Assembly: GCA_965240325.2 (NCBI GenBank)
Contig: OZ251238.1
Coordinates: forward strand, 1 to 64,000
Reading direction: 5' to 3'
DNA length: 64,000 bases
From: Rebecca billardiae RCC1528
Lineage: Eukaryota; Haptophyta
How positions within the stretch are numbered: position 1 is the stretch's first letter; each line of letters begins with the position of its first letter. Under the pieces are notes generated by a model. That model was not told where the DNA came from. It was given only the letters and a program-made list of their open reading frames with translations, and ran no database searches. The position numbers were made by a program, and so were the translations under genes. This document shows positions 44,001 through 56,000 of this stretch, piece by piece.

Positions 44001-47000
44001 CCCGCCTCCGTCGCCGCCGCCGTCGCCGCCACCGGCAGCCTCGCCGTTGCCACCGCCGTCCCCGCCGCCATCGCCACCGCCGAGCCCGCCGCCATCACCA
44101 CCGCCCTCGCCGCCGCCCTCGCCGCCGCCCTCGCCGCCACCCTCGCCGCCGCCGAGCCCGCCTCCGTCGCCACCGCCGTCGCCGCCACCGGCAGCCTCGC
44201 CGTTGCCACCGCCGTCCCCGCCGCCATCGCCGCCGCCGAGCCCGCCGCCATCACCACCGCCTTCGCCTCCTCCAAGCCCACCGCCGCCAGTCCCACCGCC
44301 CTCACCGCCCCCTAGCCCTCCGCCCAGCCCGCCGCCGTCGCCACCGCCGGCACCGCCACCGCCACCGAGGGCGCAGCCCTTCCCACCGCCGAGCCCACCT
44401 GCGCCGCCGCCCAGCCCTCCGCCGAGCCCGCCGCCGCAGCCGCCGCCGAGCCCGCCACCGGCGTCACCTCCGCGGCCACCGCCCTCGCCACCGCCGAGCC
44501 CACCGCCGCCAGTGCCGCCGCCGTCCCCTCCTCCACAGCCGCCGCCGAGCCCGCCACCGACGCAGCCGCCGTCCCCGCCGCCCTCGCCACCGCCTTCGCC
44601 GCCGCCGAGCCCGCCTCCGTCGCCGCCGCCATCGCCACCACCGTCGCCGCCACCGGCAGCCTCGCCGCTGCCACCGCCGTCCCCGCCGCCATCGCCGCCG
44701 CCGAGCCCACCGCCATCACCGCCGCCCTCGCCGCCGCCCTCGCCGCCGCCGAGCCCGCCTCCGTCGCCACCGCCGTCGCCGCCACCGGCAGCCTCGCCGC
44801 TGCCACCGCCGTCCCCTCCGCCATCGCCGCCGCCGAGCCCGCCGCCATCACTACCGCCCTCGCCTCCTCCGAGCCCACCGCCAAGCCCGCCGCCATCGCC
44901 ACCGCCATCGCAGCCACCGGCGGCCTCGCCACTGCCGCCGCCCTCTCCGCCGCCTTCACCGCCGCCGAGCCCGTCACCATTGCCACCGCCCTCGCCGCCG
45001 CCCTCGCCGCCGCCCTCCCCGCCGCCAAGCCCACCGCCGAGCCCACTGCCGAGCCCGCCTCCGTCGCCACCACCGTCGCCACCACCGGCGGCCTCGCCGC
45101 TGCCGCCGCCCTCTCCGCCGCCTTCGCCGCCGCCCTCGCCGCCGCCCTCGCCGCCGCCCTCGCCGCCGCCCAGCCCAGTGCCCTCCCCGCCGCCATCGCC
45201 GCCGCCATCGCCGCCGCCCTCCCCGCCGCCCAGCCCACCGCCGAGCCCACCGCCGAGTCCGCCTCCGTCGCCGCCGCCGTCGCCACCGCCGGCCTCGCCA
45301 CTGCCGCCGCCCTCTCCGCCGCCTTCGTCTCCGCCGAGCCAGCCGCCCTCACCGCCGCCCTTGCCGCCGCCCTCGCCGCCGCCCTCGCTGCCGCCCTCGC
45401 CGCCTCCTCACCCGCCGCCCAGCCCACCGCCGAGCCCACCGCCGAGTCCGCCTCCGTCGCCGCCGCCGTCGCCACCGCCGGCCTCGCCACTGCCGCCGCC
45501 CTCTCCGCCGCCTTCACCGCCGCCGAGCCCGTCACCATTGCCACCGCCCTCGCCGCCGCCCTCGCCGCCGCCCTCCCCGCCGCCCAGCCCACCGCCGAGC
45601 CCACTGCCGAGCCCGCCTCCGTCGCCACCACCGTCGCCACCACCGGCGGCCTCGCCGCTGCCGCCGCCCTCTTCGCCGCCTTCGCCGCCGCCCTCGCCGC
45701 CGCCCTCGCCGCCGCCCTCGCCGCCGCCCAGCCCAGTGCCCTCCCCGCCGCCATCGCCGCCGCCATCGCCGCCGCCCTCCCCGCCGCCCAGCCCACCGCC
45801 GAGCCCACCGCCGAGTCCGCCTCCGTCGCCGCCGCCGTCGCCACCGCCGGCCTCGCCACTGCCGCCGCCCTCTCCGCCGCCTTCGTCTCCGCCGAGCCAG
45901 CCGCCCTCACCGCCGCCCTTGCCGCCGCCCTCGCCGCCGCCCTCGCTGCCGCCCTCGCCGCCTCCTCACCCGCCGCCCAGCCCACCGCCGAGCCCGCCTC
46001 CGTCGCCGCCGCCGTCGCCACCCCCGGCACCACCGCCGTCGCCGCCGCCGTCGCCGCCGCCTTTGCCGCCGCCGAGCCCGCCTCCATCACCACCGCCCTC
46101 GCCGCCACCGTCGCCGCTTCCCAGCCCGCCACCAAGCCCTCCGCCAACGCTGCCGCCGTCCCCTCCGCCCTCGCCACCGCCGTCTCCTCCGCCGAGCCCG
46201 CCGCCTTTGCCGCCGCCGCCCCGGCCACCGCCCTCCCCTCCTCCCAGCCCCCCACCAAGCCCGCCACCGTCGCCCCCTCCATCGCAGCCGCCGCAGCCAC
46301 CGCCCTCCCCACCGCCATCCCCACCGCCATCCTCGCCTCCTGCACCGCCGCCGCCACGCCCGCCGCCGTCGCCTCCTCCGTCCTTGCCACCATCCCCACC
46401 GCCGTCCCCGCCACCGTCAGCACCACCCGCGCCACCGCCAAGCCCACCGCCATCACCGCCACCTGCTCCGCAGCCGCCGTCTCCGCCGCCGTCGCCGCCG
46501 CCGAGCCCACCCCCTTCACCGCCGCCCAGCCCGCTGCCACCGCTCCCGCCGCCGTCGCCGCCGAGTCCGCCGCCGCCGCGCACGCTGCCATTCCCGCCGC
46601 CGTCGCCGCCGTCGCCGCCGCTTCCGCCGTTCGCGTTTGGCGCGGACGCGCTGGTCTCTGACGCGCAGATCACGCTGTACACGACGAGCAGCAGCCCGGG
46701 CGCGGCTGTGCACGGCACGGTCAGCAGCGCCGGCAACCGGCACAACTTGACGGTGGGCTTCTTGGCGGGCGCGTCTGCCGGCGCGTCCGGCACTGTGCGC
46801 GCCGCGTCGCACGGCATCGATCTCGGCGTGGCGAGCAGCTACAGCGTGACCGCCGAGCAGGCGGCGAGCGTGGAGTGCGCGGTGCGCACGCCGACGGCGT
46901 ACGCGGACCGCACAGGCGTGCGCGTCGCGTACCAGCTTCGCGATGCGGCGCACCGCTCGTCCGTGCTCACCACGGGTCTGAGCGTGAGCCTGACGCTGTC

Positions 47001-50000
47001 GCTGGTCGGCGGCTCCGACCAGAGCTTCTCGTGCGGCTCGCCGGGCGCGACGACGGGCGTGGGCGAGTGCTCGGCCACCGTGAGCGCGGGCTGGTTCAGC
47101 ACGGCCGCAGCGGGCAGTGTCGACGTGCTCGTCGAGTTCAACTACGGCGGCGGCACCGTCGGCTCGTGCTCTCGTGCGGGCGCGGTTACGCTCGCCGAGA
47201 GCCCGACCGCGTACACACTCCCGTCGGTCGGCCTGCTGGGCCAGATGGCGCAGTCGCCCGTGTTTGCGGGCGACAGCTTCGAGCTGGTGATGTACGCGCA
47301 CACGGGCGGCGTCGCGCTCATCACCTGGCAGATCAACATTGCGTACGACTCGAGCGTGCTCAGCGTCGCCAGCACGTCGGTCGCGAGCACGTACAACTCG
47401 CCGGAGGTGAGCGACAACGCGGCCGGCCTCGTGTCGATCATCGCGACGGGGCTCACCGGTGGCACGACCAACGCGCAGGTGACAGGCACGGCCGTGGAGC
47501 TGATCACGCTGACGATGAGCGTGGCAGGGGGCGCCTCCGCGGGCAGCTACGCCGGCGCCATCTCGGTCGAGATCGAGCAGTATGTGAACGACGCGACGCA
47601 GGTGTACGTGAGCGAGCAGGCGGGCGTGGTTGCCGACGCGGACGATGGCGCGTCAGCGAGCGGCACGCTCGTGGTGGAGACGGTGGCTGTGCAGGGCTGG
47701 CTCGCATACGTCGCCTCGGGCGAGCTGGTCAACACAGCGCCGCTCTCCGGCACCGACGTGACCACCGCGCTCAGCGTGCTTGAGCTGTACAGCCGCGCGG
47801 CCACTTCGTCTGCCACTCAGTCGAGCGGCTACTCGTGCCTCGCGCTCGACTCGAGCGTGCTCAGCACCAGCGCAGGGTCGCCGTGCACGGTGGTGGCGAG
47901 CAGCTCGAGCACGTCGGGCGCCGCGACGGCCCTCGTGAACGTGACGCGCGACTCGAGCGGCGCTGTGGTCGCGAGCGTGCCGCTGCGCGTGTGGCACCCG
48001 CTGTCCGCAGAGATCCGCTTTGGGCATGGCACGCTCTTCGCCATCAAGGGCGCGTCGCAGCCCGGCCAGTGTGGCACGCAGGCGTTCCAGTCGACGACGG
48101 CCAGCCTCGTCGCGTCGTTTGGAGGGTCGGACCTGAGCACGGTGAGCGACGTGGACGTGACGCGCGAGGCGACGCTCGCCTCGGGCGACGCCGGCGTCGC
48201 GAGCATCTCCACGTCCAGCACGACCGGCGTGGCGACGGTGGCGGGCGTGGGCGTCGGCTCGGCTGCTATCAGCGCATCCGGCTCGAGCCCGTCGATCTCG
48301 TCGACGATTGTGGTGTCGGCGGACGTGGAGCGCCGCATCGCATCGCTCCGGCCAGTGGCATTCAACTCGATCGCCTTCGTCGACTCGCCGTCGACGCTGA
48401 GTGTGGGCGCGACGAGCGGCTTCGATGCGTCGGCTGCTCTCGGGCAGACGCTCACAGCCGAAGGGCAGACGGTGAGCGTGTACACGTACGCGTACCTCGG
48501 CGACGGCTCGTACGAGCTCGTGCCGTCGACGGAGGTCACGCTGACGAGCCGCACGTCGAGTCTCACCGTCGCTGCACCCGGCGACGCATCGTCGCCGTGG
48601 ACGGCTACAGTGGCCACGTTTGCCACGTCGCAGGAGGGCCTGCTCCTCGACGCGAGCTGGATCGACTCGTGCAGCGCCGTGCTGGCAACGGGCCGCGCAC
48701 GCGTGGATCTGGAGTTGCCCAACGCGGTGAGCGTGGCAGTGAGCGCATCGGCCGACGAGGTGACAGTGCCGGGCGACCCTGCCGCAGAGCCGCCGACGTC
48801 GCTGCCCACGTCGCTCACCGTCACGATCACGGTCACGTTTGAAGACGAGTCGCAGGTGGACTTCACCACCGACCCGCGCACCAACATCACACTCTCGGTG
48901 CCGTCGTCGTGCGCCACGTTCGACGGCGTGAACCAGGTGACGATGACGAGCGGCGCGACGTGCACTGCTCTCAACGTGACCGTCTTTGTCGACTCGTACC
49001 TCCTGAGCGGCTTCGTCGAGGTGCCGGTCGTGACGGCTGCTGGCGCGTCATTCGAGATCACGCTCGAGGACGACACGCTCGGGCTGATCGGCGCGTCCGC
49101 CACGTTCCAGCGCACGGCCACGACGCCATCGGCCACGCTGAGCGACGGTACGGTGGTCTCTCCTACGCTGCTGGCTGCTGAGATGGTGCTGGCGTCGAAC
49201 GACACGCTCGTTGCGACCACGTCAGGCAGCACTGTCATCGGCGTGGGCGCTGGCGTTGCGCTCATCAACGCGACGTGGGGCACGCTCACAGCGTCAGCCA
49301 CCGTCTACGTCGACGCGACTGCGGTGAAGGTGACGGCGCTGACGCTGGGCCTGGGCGGCTTGACGTCTGGCGCGTCGCTGCTTGCCAGCAACGGCACGTC
49401 GAGCACGCTGAGCGCGCTCGTCACGCTCGAGGACGGCGTGCAGTACACCAACCTGATGTCGCTGGGGTACGTGAGCGTGTCAGAGGTGCTCAGCTTCGAG
49501 AGCGACGACGCGGCCGTGCTCGGCGTCGACCCGAACGGTGGGGTGACAATCGCTGGCAACAGTCGCGACTCGGCAAACACGATCACAGCGACGTCGCTCG
49601 ATGCTGGCGCGGTCGCAGACGCCCTCGACGTGACGGCGAACCTGCAGCCTGGCACGCACGACGTGGACCTCGGCTCGGCGAGCGGACTGCAGCTCCAGCA
49701 GTCGGGCAACTCTCTCACAGTGCCAGTGCGCGTGAACACGGGCGGCAGCTCGGAGTACCTGGTCAACTTCCAGATCGAGCTGGCCATCGACAGCGCTGTC
49801 CTGGTCGCGACGTCGTGCAGCACGCTCTCGTGGGCCGAGTGCACGATCAACGACCCGCTCAACGAGGTCAGGTTTGTGGGCAACACGGCGTCACAAATCA
49901 CCAGCGGCACTGCCGCCTCGATCGGCTCCGTCACGTTCGACGTGCTGTCCTCGGCGAGCACGTCGCTGACGGGAAGCATCGTCGAGCTCGTGACAGTGCA

Positions 50001-53000
50001 GGGTGCGACAGAGACGCGCGTGCAGAACGCCGACATCTTCGCGGGCGCAGGCGGCCTCACGACGACCGTCAGCCGGCGGCGCGCGCTCGCGCTGGCAGCT
50101 GAGTACGTTCCGCCCCTGTTCGTGCCGACCGAGCCGAGCCGGGCGGCGCGCGCGCGGCGGCTGGCGGAGTGCTCGGGCTGCTCCGCTGCCATCGTCGGCG
50201 ACGTGAATGGCGACTGCGCCCTGACCTCATTTGACGTGCGCGTGCTCTCGCAGTTCGTCATCGGCGTGTCCGGGCTGACGACGTGCACATCCGCGCTCGA
50301 CCCGACGCTGGACAACAGCACGGGTGCGCAGGATGTGCAGTACCAGCTGCGCGCGGTCGCGGGCAAGTACCGCTTCCTGACGAGCTACAGCATCACGTCG
50401 GGCGCCATCGGCGTCGGCACGAGCGAGCCGCTCGTTGCGTCCGTCGTCGTGACGAAGGACGACAACACAGTCGCCGACGACAGCCAGACGAGCGTCTTCT
50501 TCGAGATCGGAGTGGCAGCTGCGTCGCACACGCCCGTGTACGTGAACGGCACGGACAACGGCACCTCTGCCGAGGGCTTCTGGGTGGGGCGCGGCGAGTA
50601 CACCAACGGCGTGTTCAGCGTTGGAGTGTACCCGAGCGGCGGGTGGCCGCAGGCGCTCAGCGGGTCGCTGGGTGTTGCTGTGATGATCGAGACGACGGAC
50701 GCGCTGGGGAACGGCGCTGACGACCGCAAGTTCCCGTTCCTCGGCTCGTCCGCGCAGTTCTACGCCGACTTCCTGTACACGTTCAGCCCGCTGCTCTCGA
50801 CAGCGGTGATCGGGCCTCCGCTGCCACCGCCACCGCTGCCGCCGCCGTCGCCGCCGCCTCCGGCGCCACCGCCGAGCCCGCCGCCTCCAGCGCCGCCGCC
50901 CACCCCACCTCCCCTGCCACCGCCTACGCCGCCGCCTTCACCGCCACCTTCGCCGCCTCCATCGCCGCCGCCGCTGCCGCCGGTTCCGCCCCCTTCGCCG
51001 CCGCCGCTGCCGCCGCCATCGCCTCCGCCATCCCCGCCGCCGTCGCCTCCCCCTGCCCCGGCTCCGCCGCCCAGCCCACCGCCCACCCCGCCACCGTCCC
51101 CGCCGCCGCGGCCAGCGCCACCCCCGTCCCCGCCGCCTGCCCCGCCGCCTTCGCCGCCGCCGTCGCAGCCGCCATCGCCGCCGCCGTCGCCACCACCGTC
51201 TCCGCCACCATCTCCGCCGCCAAGCCAGCCGCCCAGCCCACCGCCTAGCCCGCCGCCGTCACCACCACCAGCGCCCTCGCCGCTGCCACCGCCATCTCCG
51301 CCGCCGCGGCCGCCGCCGAGCCCGCCGCCATCGCCACCGCCCTCGCCGCCCCCCTCGCCGCCGCCCTCGCCGCCGCCCTCGCCGCCGCCGAGCCCACCGC
51401 CGTCGCCGCCGCCGTCGCCACCACCAGCGCCGCGGCCGCCGCCAAGCCCGCCGCCATCACCACCGCCCTCGCCGCCGCCGTCGCCGCCGCCCTCGCCGCC
51501 GCCGAGCCCGCCTCCGTCGCCACCGCCGTCGCCGCCACCGGCAGCCTCGCCGCTGCCACCACCGTCTCCGCCACCGTCGCCGCCACCGAGCCCGCCGCCA
51601 TCACCACCGCCCTCGCCGCCGCCCTCGCCGCCGCCCTCTCGGCCGCCCTCGCCGCCGCCGAGCCCGCCGCCATCGCCGCCGCCGAACCCGCCGCCATCGC
51701 CACCGCCTTCGCCGCCGCCCTCTCCGCCGCCGAGCCCGCCTCCGTCGCCACCGCCGTCGCCGCCACCGGCAGCCTCGCCGCTGCCACCACCGTCGCCGCC
51801 GCCATCGCCGCCACCGAGCCCGCCGCCATCACCACCGCCTTCGCCGCCGCCCTCTCCGCCGCCCTCGCCGCCGCCGAGCCCGCCTCCGTCGCCACCGCCA
51901 TCGCCGCCACCAGCAGCCTCGCCGCTGCCGCCGCCGTCGCCGCCGCCATCGCCGCCGCCGAGCCCGCCGCCATCACCGCCGCCCTCCCCGCCGCCCTCGC
52001 CGCCGCCGAGCCCGCCTCCGTCGCCACCGCCGTCGCCGCCGCCCTCTCCGCCGCCGAGCCCGCCTCCGTCGCCACCGCCGTCGCCGCCACCGGCAGCCTC
52101 GCCGCTGCCGCCACCGTCGCCGCCGCCATCGCCGCCGCCGAACCAGCCGCCATCACCACCGCCTTCGCCGCCGCCCTCTCCGCCGCCGAGCCCGCCTCCG
52201 TCGCCACCGCCGTCGCCGCCACCGGCAGCCTCGCCGCTGCCACCACCGTCGCCGCCGCCATCGCCGCCGCCGAGCCAGCCGCCATCACCACCGCCTTCGC
52301 CGCCGCCCTCTCCGCCGCCGAGCCCGCCTCCGTCGCCACCGCCGTCGCCGCCACCGGCAGCCTCGCCGCTGCCACCGCCTTTGCCGCCGCCCTCTCCGCC
52401 GCCGAGCCCGCCTCCGTCGCCACCGCCGTCGCCGCCACCGGCAGCCTCGCCGCTGCCACCACCGTCGCCGCCGCCATCGCCGCCACCGAGCCCGCCGCCA
52501 TCACCACCGCCTTCGCCGCCGCCCTCTCCGCCGCCGAGCCCGCCTCCGTCGCCACCGCCATCGCCGCCACCGGCAGCCTCGCCGCTGCCACCACCGTCCC
52601 CGCCGCCATCGCCGCCGCCGAGCCAGCCGCCATCACCACCGCCTTCGCCGCCGCCCTCTCCGCCGCCGAGCCCGCCTCCGTCGCCACCGCCGTCGCCGCC
52701 ACCGGCAGCCTCGCCGCTGCCACCACCGTCGCCGCCGCCATCACCACCGCCTTCGCCGCCGCCCTCCCCGCCGCCCTCGCCGCCGCCGAGCCCGCCTCCG
52801 TCGCCACCGCCATCGCCGCCACCGGCAGCCTCGCCGCTGCCACCGCCGTCGCCGCCGCCATCGCCGCCGCCGAGCCCGCCGCCATCACCACCGCCTTCGC
52901 CGCCGCCCTCTCCGCCGCCGAGCCCGCCTCCGTCGCCACCGCCGTCGCCGCCACCGGCAGCCTCGCCGCTGCCACCACCGTCGCCGCCGCCATCGCCGCC

Positions 53001-56000
53001 GCCGAGCCCGCCGCCATCACCACCGCCTTCGCCGCCGCCCTCCCCGCCGCCCTCGCCGCCGCCGAGCCCGCCTCCGTCTCCACCGCCATCGCCGCCACCG
53101 GCAGCCTCGCCGCTGCCACCACCGTCGCCGCCGCCATCGCCGCCGCCGAGCCCGCCGCCATCACCACCGCCTTCGCCGCCGCCCTCCCCGCCGCCCTCGC
53201 CGCCGCCGAGCCCGCCTCCGTCGCCACCGCCGTCGCCGCCACCGGCAGCCTCGCCGCTTCCACCACCGTCCCCGCCGCCGTCGCCGCCGCCGAGCCCGCC
53301 GCCATCACCACCGCCTTCGCCTCCTCCGAGCCCACCGCCGCCAGTCCCACCGCCCTCGCCGCCCCCTAGCCCTCCGCCCAGCCCGCCGCCGTCGCCACCG
53401 CCGGCACCGCCACCGCCACCGAGGGCGCAGCCCTTCCCACCGCCGAGCCCACCTGCGCCGCCGCCCAGCCCTCCGCCGAGCCCGCCGCCGCAGCCGCCGC
53501 CGAGCCCGCCCCCGGTGTCACCTCCGCTGCCACCGCCCTCGCCACCGCCCAGCCCACCGCCGCCGGCGCCGCCGCCGTCCCCTCCTCCACAGCCGCCGCC
53601 GAGCCCGCCACCGACGCAGCCGCCGTCCCCGCCACCCTCGCCGCCACCTTCGCCGCCGCCCAGCCCGCCTCCGACGCCACCGCCATCGCCACCACCGTCG
53701 CCGCCACCGGCAGCCTCGCCGCTGCCACCACCGTCTCCGCCGCCGTCGCCGCCGCCGAGCCCGCCGCCATCACCACCGCCTTCGCCGCCGCCCTCCCCGC
53801 CGCCCTCGCTGCCGCCGAGCCCGCCTCCGTCGCCACCGCCGTCGCCGCCACCGGCAGCCTCGCCGCTGCCACCGCCGTCGCCGCCGCCATCGCCGCCGCC
53901 GAGCCCGCCGCCATCACCACCGCCTTCGCCGCCGCCCTCCCCGCCGCCCTCGCCGCCGCCGAGCCCGCCTCCGTCGCCACCACCATCGCCGCCACCGGCA
54001 GCCTCGCCGCTTCCACCACCGTCGCCGCCGCCATCGCCGCCGCCGAGCCCGCCTCCGTCGCCACCGCCATCGCCGCCACCGGCAGCCTCGCCGCTGCCAC
54101 CACCGTCCCCGCCGCCATCGCCGCCGCCGAGCCAGCCGCCATCACCACCGCCTTCGCCGCCGCCCTCTCCGCCGCCGAGCCCGCCTCCGTCGCCACCGGA
54201 TTCGCCGCCACCGGCAGCCTCGCCGCTGCCACCACCGTCGCCGCCGCCATCGCCGCCGCCGAGCCCGCCGCCATCACCACCGCCTTCGCCGCCGCCCTCC
54301 CCGCCGCCCTCGCCGCCGCCGAGCCCGCCTCCGTCTCCACCGCCATCGCCGCCACCGGCAGCCTCGCCGCTGCCACCACCGTCGCCGCCGCCATCGCCGC
54401 CGCCGAGCCCGCCGCCATCACCACCGCCTTCGCCTCCTCCGAGCCCACCGCCGCCAGTCCCACCGCCCTCGCCGCCCCCTAGCCCTCCGCCCAGCCCGCC
54501 GCCGTCGCCACCGCCGGCACCGCCACCGCCACCGAGGGCGCAGCCCTTCCCACCGCCGAGCCCACCTGCGCCGCCGCCCAGCCCTCCGCCGAGCCCGCCG
54601 CCGCAGCCGCCGCCGAGCCCGCCCCCGGTGTCACCTCCGCTGCCACCGCCCTCGCCACCGCCCAGCCCACCGCCGCCGGCGCCGCCGCCGTCCCCTCCTC
54701 CACAGCCGCCGCCGAGCCCGCCACCGACGCAGCCGCCGTCCCCGCCACCCTCGCCGCCACCTTCGCCGCCGCCCAGCCCGCCTCCGACGCCACCGCCATC
54801 GCCACCACCGTCGCCGCCACCGGCAGCCTCGCCGCTGCCACCACCGTCTCCGCCGCCGTCGCCGCCGCCGAGCCCGCCGCCATCACCACCGCCTTCGCCG
54901 CCGCCCTCCCCGCCGCCCTCGCCGCCGCCGAGCCCGCCTCCGTCGCCACCGCCATCGCCGCCACCGGCAGCCTCGCCGCTTCCACCACCGTCGCCGCCGC
55001 CATCGCCGCCGCCGAGCCCGCCGCCATCACCACCGCCCTCGTCGCCGCCCTCTCGGCCGCCCTCGCCGCCGCCGAGCCCGCCTCCGTCGCCACCGCCATC
55101 GCCGCCACCGGCAGCCTCACCGCTGCCACCGCCGTCCCCGCCGCCGTCGCCGCCACCGAGCCCGCCGCCATCACCACCGCCTTCGCCGCCGCCCTCCCCG
55201 CCGCCCTCGCCGCCGCCGAGCCCGCCTCCGTCGCCACCGCCGTCGCCGCCACCGGCAGCCTCGCCGCTGCCACCGCCGTCCCCGCCGCCGTCGCCGCCGC
55301 CGAGCCCGCCGCCATCACCACCGCCTTCGCCTCCTCCGAGCCCACCGCCGCCAGTCCCACCGCCCTCGCCGCCCCCTAGCCCTCCGCCCAGCCCGCCGCC
55401 GTCACCACCGCCGGCACCGCCACCGCCACCGAGGGCGCAGCCCTTCCCACCGCCGAGCCCACCTGCGCCGCCGCCCAGCCCTCCGCCGAGCCCGCCGCCG
55501 CAGCCGCCGCCGAGCCCGCCCCCGGCGTTACCTCCGCTGCCACCGCCCTCGCCACCGCCGAGCCCACCGCCGCCGGCGCCGCCGCCGTCCCCTCCTCCAC
55601 AGCCGCCGCCGAGCCCGCCTCCGTCGCCGCCGCCATCGCCACCACCGTCGCCGCCACCGGCAGCCTCGCCGCTGCCACCACCGTCTCCGCCGCCGTCGCC
55701 GCCGCCGAGCCCGCCGCCATCACCACCGCCTTCGCCGCCGCCCTCTCCGCCGCCCTCGCCGCCGCCGAGCCCGCCTCCGTCGCCACCGCCGTCGCCGCCA
55801 CCGGCAGCCTCGCCGCTGCCACCGCCGTCGCCGCCGCCATCGCCGCCGCCGAGCCCGCCGCCATCACCACCGCCTTCGCCTCCTCCGAGCCCACCGCCGC
55901 CAGTCACACCGCCCTCGCCGCCCCCTAGCCCTCCGCCTAGCCCGCCGCCGTGGCCACCGCCGGCACCGCCACCGCCACCGAGGGCGCAGCCCTTCCCACC

